Source: Granulicatella elegans ATCC 700633
Lineage (GTDB): Bacteria > Bacillota > Bacilli > Lactobacillales > Aerococcaceae
Reading direction: 5' to 3'
Length of the DNA: 64,000 nt
Assembly: GCF_000162475.2 (NCBI RefSeq)
Contig: NZ_KI391971.1
Location: 808,901-872,900 of the forward strand
Part shown: positions 1 to 9,383 of the stretch, one piece after another
Position numbering within the stretch: position 1 is the first letter of the stretch
How the letters are laid out: every line of letters starts with the position of its first letter
Notes under the pieces: model-generated
Seen by the model: the letters and a program-made list of their open reading frames with translations, nothing else
The model's database searches: none
Told to the model about the DNA's origin: nothing
Translations under genes and position numbers: made by a program

Positions 1-885
1 ACTTCTTTTGCTACCTTAGCATTTTATGGTTCACAAAGAATATTTGAAGGTATTATGTTTATGTTTGTTCTTTATTTAGTATTACAAAAGGAAATCAGTA
101 TTGGAATGTTACTATCAGTTCCAGCAATTCTAGCGTTATTTTTAAATTCTACAGGTATGTTCCTAGAAATAGTTATACAAATGCAAGGTATGAATGATAT
201 TATTGAGAAGTTAGAAACTAAAATGATAGCAGAAACAATAGAATATGATAATTTATCCTTAATTGAAGGGAACAATATAACATATTCTATTGACGAGAAA
301 AAGATTTTTGATAATTTATCTTTTAAATTTGAAAAAGGTAAAAAATACGCAATTTTAGGTCCTAGTGGAAGTGGAAAGTCTACTTTGCTCAATATTCTTT
401 TAGGTAGAATAAATAATTTTGATGGAGAATTAAAAGTAAATGGCGTTGTTAAAGAAAAGAATAAGGATGTTCTTTTTTCAAAAGAGATTGCATATGTGAG
501 TCAAGAAGGTGCAATTTTTAATATGTCAATTAGAGAAAATATTCTACTTGGTATGAAGAAAACTGATGAAGAAATTTTTGATATTTTGAAAAAGGTTAAA
601 CTGTATGATTTAGTAAATAACTTACCTGAAAAATTAGATACGATTATTTCTTTAGATGGAAATAATTTATCAGGTGGAGAAAAACAGCGTCTTACATTAG
701 CTCGAGCATTAATACGTAATACACCATGTATTATTTTAGATGAAGCAACTTCAGCTATTGATGCTAAAACGGCGGTTGCCATAGAAGAGCAAATTGTAGA
801 AGATTCTGAGAAAACGGTCATTATCATTTCACATCATTTAGATGATAAGATAAGTTCAAAATTAGATAAAATTTATTTTTTATAA
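1..885 (+). CDS. ABC exporter, C-terminal part (5' end outside window)
   Basis: The frame is open from base 1, so this is the C-terminal 294 codons of a larger gene, not a gene starting at the ATG at 55. The first ~70 residues are hydrophobic and fit the last membrane segments of an ABC exporter. A complete nucleotide-binding domain follows: Walker A GPSGSGKST, signature LSGGEKQR, Walker B CIILDEATSAID and an H-loop in IIISHH. Fused membrane-plus-ATPase architecture is typical of type I exporters for peptides, lipids or drugs. The substrate cannot be told from this part. A strong terminator follows directly, so it ends its own transcription unit. Confidence 0.85.
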   Translation, partial: TSFATLAFYGSQRIFEGIMFMFVLYLVLQKEISIGMLLSVPAILALFLNSTGMFLEIVIQMQGMNDIIEKLETKMIAETIEYDNLSLIEGNNITYSIDEKKIFDNLSFKFEKGKKYAILGPSGSGKSTLLNILLGRINNFDGELKVNGVVKEKNKDVLFSKEIAYVSQEGAIFNMSIRENILLGMKKTDEEIFDILKKVKLYDLVNNLPEKLDTIISLDGNNLSGGEKQRLTLARALIRNTPCIILDEATSAIDAKTAVAIEEQIVEDSEKTVIIISHHLDDKISSKLDKIYFL

Positions 886-897
886 AACCTAGGGATT

Positions 898-924
898 CGC
901 GCCAAATTTTTTGGCGCGTTTTTC
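898..924 (+). terminator. Rho-independent terminator after ABC exporter
   Basis: CGCGCCAA pairs with TTGGCGCG across a short T-rich loop and is followed by a run of T. It lies 13 bp after the stop of the ABC exporter gene. Confidence 0.85.
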
Positions 925-1016
925 TTTGGCTTACGTCCCATTTAAAAGATTCGTTAACCTAAAACCATAACTCCTTATTTGATAAATTTCTATTCTATTG
1001 TTATAAGTTAATTTCA

Positions 1017-1175
1017 TTAAAAAATATCCCAAATAAGTTGCAGTACAGATTCGGAAGGCTCTTCATTTTTACAAATAAAGCCTTTACATTGATTTACAGG
1101 AAGAATATAATTTAAAAAAGCATTAAAAGATTTGGGAATTTTTTCGAACTGTTGAGAAAAAAAGTGAGGCTCAAT
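1017..1175 (-). other. Open reading remnant in intergenic gap, no start codon
   Basis: The gap between 925 and 1210 has no convincing gene. On the minus strand about 50 codons stay open and end in TAA at 1019-1017. The translation has a protein-like composition (two Cys, mixed polar and hydrophobic residues, for example NQCKGFICKNEEP), but there is no ATG or ribosome site. It may be the tail of a decayed gene. Chance is a real alternative in such AT-rich DNA. Confidence 0.2.
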
Positions 1176-1210
1176 TATTTAAAAAGGTAGGTATAATGAG
1201 GAGGGGTAGA

Positions 1211-2110
1211 ATGTTAAATATTAGTATAGCTAAGTTTTCATATGGGGAAAAAGAAGTATTAAATGATATTCATATTCAAATTGACAAGCCTAGAATTATT
1301 GGATTAGTAGCGCCAAATGGAACTGGAAAATCTACACTGATAGAGATTATTGCGGGTAACTTAAATAGTAGAGATGTAAGTGTTTTGTTGGATGATAAAA
1401 ATTATAAGAATCATTATTTGGAAATGAAACGAAAAATCGTGAGAATGTGTAATCAAGATGATTTGTATTCTGAGTTGACAGGGTTACAACATTTACAATT
1501 TTACGCTGAAATGTGGAATATTAAACCATCATTTGTGGATGAAGTTGTCTCAAAATTACAAATGACTGAATATATCTCCAATAAAGTGTCTAGTTACTCG
1601 TTAGGAATGAAACAGAGACTTTGTTTTGCGTTAGTTGTTGTAACAAATTGTGAAGTGATGCTATTAGATGAAGTGATGAATGGACTGGATCCAGATAACG
1701 TGCAATTAATATCTAAGGTACTTCAAAGTTTAAAAAATGAAGGTAAAATTATTATCATTGCGTCACATTTATTGAATAATTTAAATAGTATTGCTGATGA
1801 GGTGTATTTCTTAAAAGATAAGAGGATTGCTTTAAAATATCAACTTGAAGATCAGTGTAATCAATCAATCGAAATACAATTTTCATCATTGGATAGTTAT
1901 AAAGAGTTTACTGAACAATTTATGAATTTGAATAGGCTATCTAATCCGTCAGAATTGACCATCAGTATTATAGATTTGAATGAGCTAGATCTTATATTTT
2001 CGTGGATTCAATCAAATTTGAAGGACATATACAGTTTGGCTTATGGAATAAAAGGGTGCGAAATCATTTATCAAGAACTGTTCCATTCAAATGATGAAGG
2101 GAGAGAGTAA
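1211..2110 (+). CDS. ABC-2 type transporter ATP-binding protein
   Basis: Cytoplasmic ATPase of a three-gene ABC-2 system with the two permeases that follow. Walker A is PNGTGKST, the signature is SLGMKQRL, Walker B is VMLLDEVMNGLD, and the H-loop sits in IIASH. About 85 residues after the ATPase core form the accessory tail usual in bacteriocin-immunity and multidrug ABC-2 ATPases. I chose the ATG at 1211 because GAGGAGGGG sits just before it; the in-frame ATG at 1196 lies upstream of that site and has none. The stop is directly followed by the start of the first permease. The substrate is unknown; self-protection against peptides is an inference from the architecture. Confidence 0.85.
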   Translation: MLNISIAKFSYGEKEVLNDIHIQIDKPRIIGLVAPNGTGKSTLIEIIAGNLNSRDVSVLLDDKNYKNHYLEMKRKIVRMCNQDDLYSELTGLQHLQFYAEMWNIKPSFVDEVVSKLQMTEYISNKVSSYSLGMKQRLCFALVVVTNCEVMLLDEVMNGLDPDNVQLISKVLQSLKNEGKIIIIASHLLNNLNSIADEVYFLKDKRIALKYQLEDQCNQSIEIQFSSLDSYKEFTEQFMNLNRLSNPSELTISIIDLNELDLIFSWIQSNLKDIYSLAYGIKGCEIIYQELFHSNDEGRE

Positions 2111-2111
2111 T

Positions 2112-3326
2112 ATGAAAAGCCAGATTATCATGGTATTGACGAATCGACTGGTAAGAATTCAGGTAATCATTTTTCTCTCTATTGTATTTATTTTTTCAAT
2201 TTTACGTCTCTATGAGCTAAATCATCAGTATCAATTGATGAATGAATTTACTCAAACAAATATAAAAATCCATGAACAATCCAAAAATAGTCTATTAATG
2301 GATAGTAAAATGTCACAACGAGAGTTACATGAAGATGAAAAATTATTCGTTGAGATTGATAATGCATATATAGATGCTGGAAATGCTTTTCAGAATAGAA
2401 ATTATAGAAAATATATTCAATTAATGATTAAAGCTTGGGAAGTAGAAGACTCTATTCGTGAAAAGTATGAGATTACGATTACAAATAAAAATACTTTAGG
2501 ATCTACTGCATCTAAAAATGGAATATTATTTAAAAAGCAAACACAACAGTCAATGTTACATTATCAACAATTAGAAGACAAAAATTTTGATGATAAGAAT
2601 GTAATGAATGAATTGATAGGTATAACTGCTGTTCAGTCTTTCTTACCATTATTGGATTATAAAATTCCAAATATTTTTTTCTTACCATTCCTTTTCTTAT
2701 TTACGCTAGTGATGTCTAATTCTATATTTTTATCAGATTCTAAACATAGGAGTTTATTGAATACAAAACCAATCAGTAATTTTAGGTATAGTTTTCAAAA
2801 AATGATTAGTAAATGGATTGTTATAAGTTTTGTTCAATTTGTAGCATTTCTGTTCTATTTTGGGGTGATTTCAATCAAAAATGGAATAGGAGATTTTACT
2901 TTAAAAACGGTCATATTTGAAAATGATACACCTATAACTATTTCTTATTTCAGTCTGTTTCTTATTATCTTATGCTTTGTACTGTTATTGAATTTATTTA
3001 TTGTAAGCTTATGTAGTTTATTAAACCAACTATTTAGTAATCAAATCCTAACTTTTCTTTTTGGAATAATCGTTATATTTTTAGAAACGGTCATGAAAGT
3101 TTTAAATGTTGAAATGCCGTATATTGGTTTTATTCCTTCGTCTTATTTTAGTTTTGGACCAGTAATATATGGTGTTAAAAATGAGTTCTATTTAAATGGA
3201 CACTTTTCAATGGTTCGAGGAGTGTTAGTACTTGTAATTACTAGTGTAATTTGGTTTATATTTTCTATTGGAATAATGACTTTGAAAGAGAAGAGGGAGC
3301 GTTATGAAAAAATTTTCCTCCATTAA
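2112..3326 (+). CDS. ABC-2 permease with large extracytoplasmic domain
   Basis: Membrane protein of about 404 residues. One membrane segment near residues 10-30 is followed by ~150 polar, helix-rich residues and then about six membrane segments. This layout (TM, long external domain, TM bundle) is typical of large ABC-2 permeases in Firmicutes. The ATG at 2112 is preceded by GAAGGGAGAGAG and starts right after the ATPase stop. Its end overlaps the next permease by 23 bp, so the three genes are translationally coupled. Motifs do not identify a substrate. Confidence 0.8.
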   Translation: MKSQIIMVLTNRLVRIQVIIFLSIVFIFSILRLYELNHQYQLMNEFTQTNIKIHEQSKNSLLMDSKMSQRELHEDEKLFVEIDNAYIDAGNAFQNRNYRKYIQLMIKAWEVEDSIREKYEITITNKNTLGSTASKNGILFKKQTQQSMLHYQQLEDKNFDDKNVMNELIGITAVQSFLPLLDYKIPNIFFLPFLFLFTLVMSNSIFLSDSKHRSLLNTKPISNFRYSFQKMISKWIVISFVQFVAFLFYFGVISIKNGIGDFTLKTVIFENDTPITISYFSLFLIILCFVLLLNLFIVSLCSLLNQLFSNQILTFLFGIIVIFLETVMKVLNVEMPYIGFIPSSYFSFGPVIYGVKNEFYLNGHFSMVRGVLVLVITSVIWFIFSIGIMTLKEKRERYEKIFLH

Positions 3327-4386
3327 ATTAGATTATAACTATTTAGTTTCAACGGGTTACTTTATAAAGCTTCCTATCATTATGGTTGTTATGTTTATAT
3401 TATTGATAGGGTATAACAAATGGGTTCCTACAGAAACACCACAAAAAGTATTAAATACTCAATTTATGATGATGGATGACTTGCAGGCATTAATTGCTAA
3501 AGATTACAGTATACCAAGTAATGTTCGAGAAGAGTCGGAAATACAAATTGCTCAAATCTATCAAAACTTGTCTGAAGAAAATTTTAGTTATAAAAAGCCT
3601 GTTACTTCAAAAAAACTATTGTCCATTTATACAGAACGTATTAGGTTATTAAATACTCTTAAAACTTTGTTACCCAATTATATTGATAAGTTGCCTGATA
3701 TTAGTAAATTGGAAGATGAAAAGATTATTTTAGAATATTTAAGTGAAAGTAATCAAGATTATTTGCATTATAAAACTAGTTATGTAGTGATAAAAATTAT
3801 TCTTTATTTTCTTTCTTTAGGTGGATTTTTATTTCTTTATATTTTTATGGTTACTAATTTCCATAAGCGAAAATTATCTCATAAAAGTTTACTCAAAGCA
3901 TTACCTATTTCAATGGCACAGCTAAATAAAGATGAGTGGTTTTATACGCTTGGCTTATTTTATTTCTTACCAGTAATAATAATTTTGATTGGAATTTCTT
4001 TATATTGTATAGCTTTAGGGATTAATTTTTTTAATTATCCATTTCTTATTGGAACTATAGAAGGTTCTAAGATCTATCCAGCTTCTCATTTGTTATTAAT
4101 ATCAATTTTTTATCCAGTAGTGTCAACTTACATTTACTTTATTTTAGAAAAAATTTTTGTGTTCCTTTTTAAAGATGAAATATTGTCGATTATTTGTCTC
4201 CTCACTTTAATTGGTACTTGTAGTATTTTTGGTCTATTTAATACTCCTTTTGGGATGATGATAGTGTTACCAATGATTCAAAATAATCAGTCTCTTACTA
4301 TGGGATTTTTATTATTAACTACGTGTATGTTGTTGACTTTTTATGTTACGAATTATCTATTCATAAAATTTTTAGATATAAGGTAA
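3304..4386 (+). CDS. ABC-2 permease, second subunit
   Basis: A 360-residue membrane protein with the same plan as the gene before it: an N-terminal membrane segment, a polar region rich in Asp, Glu and Ser (about residues 40-155), then five or six membrane segments. It starts inside the previous gene behind GAGAAGAGGGAG. The two permeases probably form a heterodimer with the ATPase at 1211. The layout is shared with the one-permease system at 14105-15873. A terminator is not obvious before the toxin-antitoxin promoter at 4511. Confidence 0.8.
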   Translation: MKKFSSIKLDYNYLVSTGYFIKLPIIMVVMFILLIGYNKWVPTETPQKVLNTQFMMMDDLQALIAKDYSIPSNVREESEIQIAQIYQNLSEENFSYKKPVTSKKLLSIYTERIRLLNTLKTLLPNYIDKLPDISKLEDEKIILEYLSESNQDYLHYKTSYVVIKIILYFLSLGGFLFLYIFMVTNFHKRKLSHKSLLKALPISMAQLNKDEWFYTLGLFYFLPVIIILIGISLYCIALGINFFNYPFLIGTIEGSKIYPASHLLLISIFYPVVSTYIYFILEKIFVFLFKDEILSIICLLTLIGTCSIFGLFNTPFGMMIVLPMIQNNQSLTMGFLLLTTCMLLTFYVTNYLFIKFLDIR

Positions 4387-4510
4387 AGTTGATGGAAGAA
4401 TGATGCATTGAAAAAATACCGTTATAATTTGCTATGTTGGCTTTTTAAGAGGTATTAAGATGCTTATACAAGCCCACTAATTATGGAGTAAAGAAATGAT
4501 CCTATATAAT

Positions 4511-4539
4511 TTGACATTTGTAGTAATTTACAATACAAT
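4511..4539 (+). promoter_or_regulatory. Promoter of the RelB/ParE-type operon
   Basis: TTGACA at 4511-4516, a 17-bp spacer and TACAAT at 4534-4539 make a near-consensus vegetative promoter. The ribosome site AAGGAGGT at 4553 follows closely, so the 5' leader is short. Confidence 0.7.
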
Positions 4540-4566
4540 TGCATTACATTTTAAGGAGGTGTGATG

Positions 4567-4875
4567 ATGGGAAAAACTGCAACCATTAATGTAAGAGTTG
4601 ATGAAGATGATAAAAAATCTGCTGAATTTGTGTTAAATCAACTAGGTATGCCAATGTCTACGCTAGTTACTTTACTTTTAAAGCAAGTTTCGCTAACTAA
4701 GAGCATACCATTTAATATTTCTTTACCTGTGACTCCTTATTCAGAAAGTATTGAAAATATGACTTCTGAAGAATTTGGTAAAATGATGGTTCAAGAATAT
4801 CATAATGCTGAAGGGGAACATGTTCGTCCAGTTAATGAATTTTTTAATGAGTTTAGGATGAAAATTGATGACTAA
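4567..4875 (+). CDS. RelB/DinJ-family antitoxin
   Basis: About 102 residues. The N-terminal part (ATINVRVDEDDKKSAEFVL, then GMPMSTLVTLLL) is a ribbon-helix-helix DNA-binding and dimerisation region of the RelB/DinJ type. The C-terminal half is acidic and likely wraps the toxin. GTG, ATG and ATG occur in a row at 4561, 4564 and 4567; I prefer 4567 because AAGGAGGT is six bases before it. By family, the antitoxin neutralises the downstream toxin and represses its own promoter. It overlaps the toxin gene by 8 bp. Confidence 0.85.
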   Translation: MGKTATINVRVDEDDKKSAEFVLNQLGMPMSTLVTLLLKQVSLTKSIPFNISLPVTPYSESIENMTSEEFGKMMVQEYHNAEGEHVRPVNEFFNEFRMKIDD

Positions 4876-5185
4876 GATAGAAGTAAAAATTACTAAAAAT
4901 GCTGAAAAAGATATGATGTTAATTTATGAATATATTTTAAATGACTTGAAATCTCCACAAACTGCATTAAAATATTTCAATCAATTAGCATCATCAATAA
5001 ATAGTTTAAATTTATTTCCTGAGAGATGTCCAATAGTTAAAGAATTTATTAAACTAGGAATTAAAATTAGACGTCTTAATGTCAATAACCATGCTATATT
5101 TTATAAATATGAGAATCATATAGTTACTATACTTAGAGTGTTTCATGCTTCAAGCAATTTAGAAAAACTGATAAAAGATTTATAG
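4868..5185 (+). CDS. ParE/RelE-superfamily toxin
   Basis: 105 residues with the hallmarks of the RelE/ParE fold: an N-terminal strand (IEVKITKNAEKDM), two helices, IKIRRLNVNNHAIFYKYE and the final strand TILRVFHAS. The pattern with a conserved Arg after FPERCP and the final R-V-F-H fits ParE-like plasmid-stabilisation toxins. Whether it cuts mRNA or poisons gyrase cannot be told by eye. The ATG at 4868 overlaps the antitoxin stop region, as is usual for such pairs. Intact, with a terminator after it. Confidence 0.82.
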   Translation: MTKIEVKITKNAEKDMMLIYEYILNDLKSPQTALKYFNQLASSINSLNLFPERCPIVKEFIKLGIKIRRLNVNNHAIFYKYENHIVTILRVFHASSNLEKLIKDL

Positions 5186-5202
5186 TAACGATTCAATTGA
5201 AC

Positions 5203-5259
5203 AACTCCAATTTCTAGATAGATTCTGTCTATTTAGAGGTTGGAGTTATTTGTATTTTT
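5203..5259 (+). terminator. Terminator after the toxin-antitoxin pair
   Basis: AACTCCAA pairs with TTGGAGTT, enclosing a second inner stem (TAGATAGA with TCTATTTA). A T-rich tract follows. Confidence 0.7.
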
Positions 5260-5353
5260 CTCTTTTCAAGCGCTAGTGGCTATGTTACAATCGTGTTGTT
5301 TATAGAACATAAACATTTAAAATTTAATAGACAACAAAGGAGTTAAAAACACC

Positions 5354-6997
5354 ATGTATTTAGAGATGTTTTTAGGTGCAGTTGCAGGTTTAAGTTTGTT
5401 CTTGTACGGAATGAAATTAATGGCAGATGGATTGCAAAAATTTGCAGGAGATAAGCTAAAAAGTATCGTTCGTACATTAACAAAAAATCGTTTGATGGCT
5501 GTTTTAGTTGGGATGTTCGTAACAATGGTGATTCAAAGTTCAAGTGCTACATCAGTAATGGTAGTCGGATTTGTGAATGCTAGTATTATGACGATTCAAC
5601 AAGCAGTTGGTGTAATTTTTGGGGCCAATATTGGTACGACAATTACAGGGCAAATGGTTTCCTTTAATCTTTCTCAATGGGCACCTATTGCAATTGGTAC
5701 AGGAATTTTAATGGGAGCAATTGTGAAAAATCCTAAGGTAAAAGAATTTGCTGAAATCTTAGTAGGGTTTGGAATTTTGTTCATCGGTATGAACTATTTA
5801 AAAGATGCTTTAGCGCCACTAAAAGATTTACCAGCCTTTACAGAATGGATTGTTAATTATGGACATAATCCACTATTTGGGGTAGCACTTGGATTTATTA
5901 TGACATTAGCTCTTCAAAGTTCATCCGCAACGATTGGGGTATTAATTGCCTTAGCTTCACAAGGTGTTTTACCATTTGCTACAGCTCTATATATTATTTT
6001 TGGAGATAACATTGGTACATGTACAACAGCGTTAATTAGTAGTTTAGGTACTTCAAGACGTGGAAAACAAGTCGCAGTGATTCATTTAAGTATTAATATT
6101 ATTGGTACTATCTATTTTATGTTATTTTTTACTGGAATTTTAACAAATATTGTTACTTCTATGAATGCTACTGATATAGCAAGACAAATTGCAAATGCTC
6201 ATACTATTTTTAATATCGTGAACGTGATAGTATTATTCCCATTTGCAAATCTACTAGTAAAATTAGCAGACTTCATTATTCCAGAACCACAAGCTGAAAT
6301 AATGGAAGAAGAAGAAAAACTAGTATCTTATTTAGACAAACGTATTTTAGTATCACCATCGATTGCGTTACAAAATACAATGTATGAATTTGCTGCTATG
6401 TCTCATGCTGCAGACAAAACTTTAACGTATGCGATTGATGCCATTCGCTTACGTAGTCAAGAAAAAATTGAAAAAGCATTTGCTAGTGAGCAACAAGTGA
6501 ATCAGTTCCAAAAAGCAATTATTGAATATTTAGTAGAAATATCTCAACAAAGTGTTTCAACGTCTGACCAAGAAACTATTGATGAATTATTTAGTACTGT
6601 AAATGATGTGGAACGTATTAGTGACCATGCAGAAAATATTGCAGACTTTGCGAAAGCGGTATTGGAACGTGATATCGTATTAGATGAAAAGACATTATCT
6701 GAATTAGAACATGTATTTGGTTTAGTTCAAAAAGGATTTGCGATGTCGATTGATACTTTATCAACTGGTAATATTGAAAAAGTAAAAGAAGTCATTACGA
6801 TTGAGCGAGAAATTGACCGATTGAAAATTGAAATTCGTGATAAATATATGAAACGAATGAATAAGGGAATTGCGAGTGCCGATTCAGGTATTTTCGTCAT
6901 GGATTTACTAAGTAATTTAGAACGTATTAGTGACCACTTTAGAAATATTGGAGAGACTGTTCAAAGATTAGGTCGTCCAGTGGTCGTAACAGAATAA
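5354..6997 (+). CDS. Na/Pi cotransporter family protein with PhoU-like tail
   Basis: A 547-residue protein. The first ~310 residues hold two copies of the NptA-type membrane repeat, each marked by a QSSSAT motif (residues ~55 and ~197) with GANIGTT or GDNIGTC nearby. The last ~220 residues are helical and PhoU-like, with two E-R-I-S-D-H motifs. By family it moves phosphate with sodium across the membrane. The ATG has AAAGGAG upstream. The gene stands alone, with terminators on both sides. Confidence 0.88.
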   Translation: MYLEMFLGAVAGLSLFLYGMKLMADGLQKFAGDKLKSIVRTLTKNRLMAVLVGMFVTMVIQSSSATSVMVVGFVNASIMTIQQAVGVIFGANIGTTITGQMVSFNLSQWAPIAIGTGILMGAIVKNPKVKEFAEILVGFGILFIGMNYLKDALAPLKDLPAFTEWIVNYGHNPLFGVALGFIMTLALQSSSATIGVLIALASQGVLPFATALYIIFGDNIGTCTTALISSLGTSRRGKQVAVIHLSINIIGTIYFMLFFTGILTNIVTSMNATDIARQIANAHTIFNIVNVIVLFPFANLLVKLADFIIPEPQAEIMEEEEKLVSYLDKRILVSPSIALQNTMYEFAAMSHAADKTLTYAIDAIRLRSQEKIEKAFASEQQVNQFQKAIIEYLVEISQQSVSTSDQETIDELFSTVNDVERISDHAENIADFAKAVLERDIVLDEKTLSELEHVFGLVQKGFAMSIDTLSTGNIEKVKEVITIEREIDRLKIEIRDKYMKRMNKGIASADSGIFVMDLLSNLERISDHFRNIGETVQRLGRPVVVTE

Positions 6998-7006
6998 ATT
7001 GATGAG

Positions 7007-7036
7007 AAGATGATGCCATTTGGTGTCATCTTTTTT
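7007..7036 (+). terminator. Terminator after Na/Pi cotransporter
   Basis: AAGATGATGCCA pairs with TGGTGTCATCTT with a tiny loop, followed by a T run. Confidence 0.85.
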
Positions 7037-7109
7037 AGTGATTAATTGTTATTTATAGATAATTATAGTACAATCAATAAGGATAAAAATGTTATAAAAG
7101 GAGAATTTC

Positions 7110-8735
7110 ATGTTAAAAGTTTCAAACGTAAGTTTATTATTTTCAGATCGTAAATTATTTGATGAAGTAAATATTACATTCACACCTGGCAACTGTTATG
7201 GAGTTATCGGTGCAAACGGTGCGGGTAAATCTACATTTTTAAAAATCTTGTCTGGTGAATTACAACCAACAACAGGGGAAGTTATTTTAGATCCTCATGA
7301 ACGTTTAACAGTCTTAAAACAAGATCACTTCGCTTTTGAAGATGAACGTGTTATTGATACTGTTATTATGGGGCATAAACAATTATTTGATATTATGAAA
7401 GAAAAAGATGCCATCTACATGAAAGAAGATTTTTCTGATGAGGATGGAATTCGTGCTGCAGAACTTGAAGGAGAGTTTGCAGAATTAAATGGTTGGGAAG
7501 CGGAAAGTGATGCTTCACAATTATTACAAGGTTTAGGAATTGCAGAAGAATTACACTATAAATTAATGAGTGAATTAGTGGAAGCTGAAAAAGTAAAAGT
7601 ATTATTAGCTCAAGCATTATTCGGTAAACCTGATGTACTATTACTAGACGAGCCAACAAACGGTTTAGATGCTAAATCAATCGCATGGTTAGAAGAATTT
7701 TTAATTAATTTTGAAAATACGGTTATCGTTGTTTCCCATGACCGTCACTTCTTAAATAAAGTATGTACACATATGGCTGACGTTGACTTTGGTAAAATTA
7801 AATTATTCGTAGGGAACTATGATTTCTGGTTACATTCAAGTCAATTAGCAGCTAAATTAATGGCAGACCAAAATGCTAAAAAAGAAGAAAAAATTAAAGA
7901 ATTACAAGAATTTATAGCTCGTTTCTCTGCGAACGCTTCTAAATCAAAACAAGCGACATCTCGTAAGAAAATGTTAGATAAAATTACACTAGACGATATT
8001 CAACCATCAAGCCGTAAATATCCATTCGTTGGATTTACTCCTGCAAGAGAAATCGGAAATGACTTATTAATGGTTGAAGGATTATCAAAAACTATTGATG
8101 GCGAAGTAATTTTTGAAAATGTAAGCTTCCAATTGAAAAAAGATGATAAAGTTGCTTTCTTAAGTCGTTCAGATATTGCGATTACAACATTATTCAAAAT
8201 TTTAACTGGGGAAATGGAAGCAGATAGCGGTACATTCAAATGGGGAGTAACAACTAGTCAAGCTTACTTACCAAAAGATATGACGGAAGAATTCTCAAAT
8301 CCACAATTAAATATTTTAGAATGGTTACGTCAATATGCACCGGTTGAAGAACAAGATAATACATTCTTACGTAGTTTCTTAGGTCGTATGTTATTCTCTG
8401 GAGACGATGTTATGAAACAAGTAACAGTTCTTTCAGGAGGAGAAAAAGTACGTTGTATGTTATCTAAATTAATGTTATCAAAAGCAAATGTTTTATTATT
8501 AGATGACCCAACAAACCACTTAGACTTAGAATCTATTACAGCATTAAATGATGGCTTAATTGCCTTCAAAGGTTCATTATTATTCTCAAGTCATGACCAT
8601 GAGTTTATTCAAACAACAGCAAACCGTATTATTGAAATCGGACCAAAAGGTGTCGTGGATCGTCTAGAATCAACATATGATGAGTTCTTAGAAAATGACG
8701 AAGTTCAAGCACGTGTAGATGCTTTATATCAATAA
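7110..8735 (+). CDS. ABC-F family ATPase, YkpA/YbiT type
   Basis: 541 residues with two ATPase domains and no membrane segments, which is the ABC-F plan. Domain 1 has Walker A GANGAGKST and Walker B VLLLDEPTNGLD. Domain 2 has Walker B VLLLDDPTNHLD, signature LSGGEKVR and a degenerate Walker A (SRSDIAITT). The linker (residues ~245-320) is Lys-rich, with an arm insertion in domain 1 around residues 95-130. The domain-1 signature reads MSELVEAEKVKV instead of LSGGE; as I recall, a changed domain-1 signature is a trait of the YbiT/YkpA branch. ABC-F proteins act on the ribosome. RBS AAGGAG. Confidence 0.85.
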   Translation: MLKVSNVSLLFSDRKLFDEVNITFTPGNCYGVIGANGAGKSTFLKILSGELQPTTGEVILDPHERLTVLKQDHFAFEDERVIDTVIMGHKQLFDIMKEKDAIYMKEDFSDEDGIRAAELEGEFAELNGWEAESDASQLLQGLGIAEELHYKLMSELVEAEKVKVLLAQALFGKPDVLLLDEPTNGLDAKSIAWLEEFLINFENTVIVVSHDRHFLNKVCTHMADVDFGKIKLFVGNYDFWLHSSQLAAKLMADQNAKKEEKIKELQEFIARFSANASKSKQATSRKKMLDKITLDDIQPSSRKYPFVGFTPAREIGNDLLMVEGLSKTIDGEVIFENVSFQLKKDDKVAFLSRSDIAITTLFKILTGEMEADSGTFKWGVTTSQAYLPKDMTEEFSNPQLNILEWLRQYAPVEEQDNTFLRSFLGRMLFSGDDVMKQVTVLSGGEKVRCMLSKLMLSKANVLLLDDPTNHLDLESITALNDGLIAFKGSLLFSSHDHEFIQTTANRIIEIGPKGVVDRLESTYDEFLENDEVQARVDALYQ

Positions 8736-8769
8736 GTTCGACTTTAATTTGCTATAGGAGAGAAGCGCT

Positions 8770-9252
8770 ATGAAAAAAATTTATTTTGCCAGTCCATTAT
8801 TTTCAGAAATGGAATTAGCTTTTAACGAAAGTTTTGTTAAACGAATTCGAGAAGAATATCCTCAATTGGAGGTTTATCTTCCACAAGAACAAATGGCGAT
8901 TAATGATAAAAATTCTTTTGCAGATTCAACGATGATTGCTAGATATGATACAGATGCTTTACTAGATGCAGATTTAGTTATTGCCATTTTAGATGGTGCG
9001 ATTATTGATGCAGGTGTTGCTAGTGAGATTGGAATTGCGTATCAAGCTGGTATTCCAATTTTGGCTTTATATAGTGATAGTCGTCAATATGGGGCTGAAA
9101 ATGCAGAAAAATTAGTAGCATTACAAGAAGTTGCTGAATCTCAATTCCCATATGCAAATTTATATACAGTAGGTCTCATTAAATTAAGAGGGGAAGTCTT
9201 CTCAAGTACGCAAGAATTACTAGAAGCTTTACCAGCTTATATTATGGCTTAA
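8770..9252 (+). CDS. Nucleoside 2-deoxyribosyltransferase
   Basis: 160 residues. The start KKIYFASPLFSEMEL and the later DADLVIAILDG and DAGVASEIGIAYQAGIPI stretches match the nucleoside deoxyribosyltransferase family, in which a Glu in the SEIG region is the catalytic nucleophile. By family it swaps the base on deoxyribonucleosides for purine and pyrimidine salvage. RBS TAGGAGAG. It follows the ABC-F gene by 34 bp and may be co-transcribed with it. Full length for the family. Confidence 0.85.
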   Translation: MKKIYFASPLFSEMELAFNESFVKRIREEYPQLEVYLPQEQMAINDKNSFADSTMIARYDTDALLDADLVIAILDGAIIDAGVASEIGIAYQAGIPILALYSDSRQYGAENAEKLVALQEVAESQFPYANLYTVGLIKLRGEVFSSTQELLEALPAYIMA

Positions 9253-9349
9253 GTACTGTGTTTTTGTTTATTTCTTATGAACAACATTGAAAAAATATTA
9301 ATTTTATTTCCAGTTACAATGGTTTTGTCAATTATGATAGTATTTTTAC

Positions 9350-9377
9350 TTGGAAATTGAATGATAATTTTTATACT
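9350..9377 (+). promoter_or_regulatory. Promoter of structured-repeat RNA
   Basis: TTGGAA at 9350-9355, a 16-bp spacer and TATACT at 9372-9377. Transcription would begin near 9384, just where the first RNA repeat starts. This placement supports a dedicated promoter for the RNA. Confidence 0.55.
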
Positions 9378-9383
9378 ATTAGT

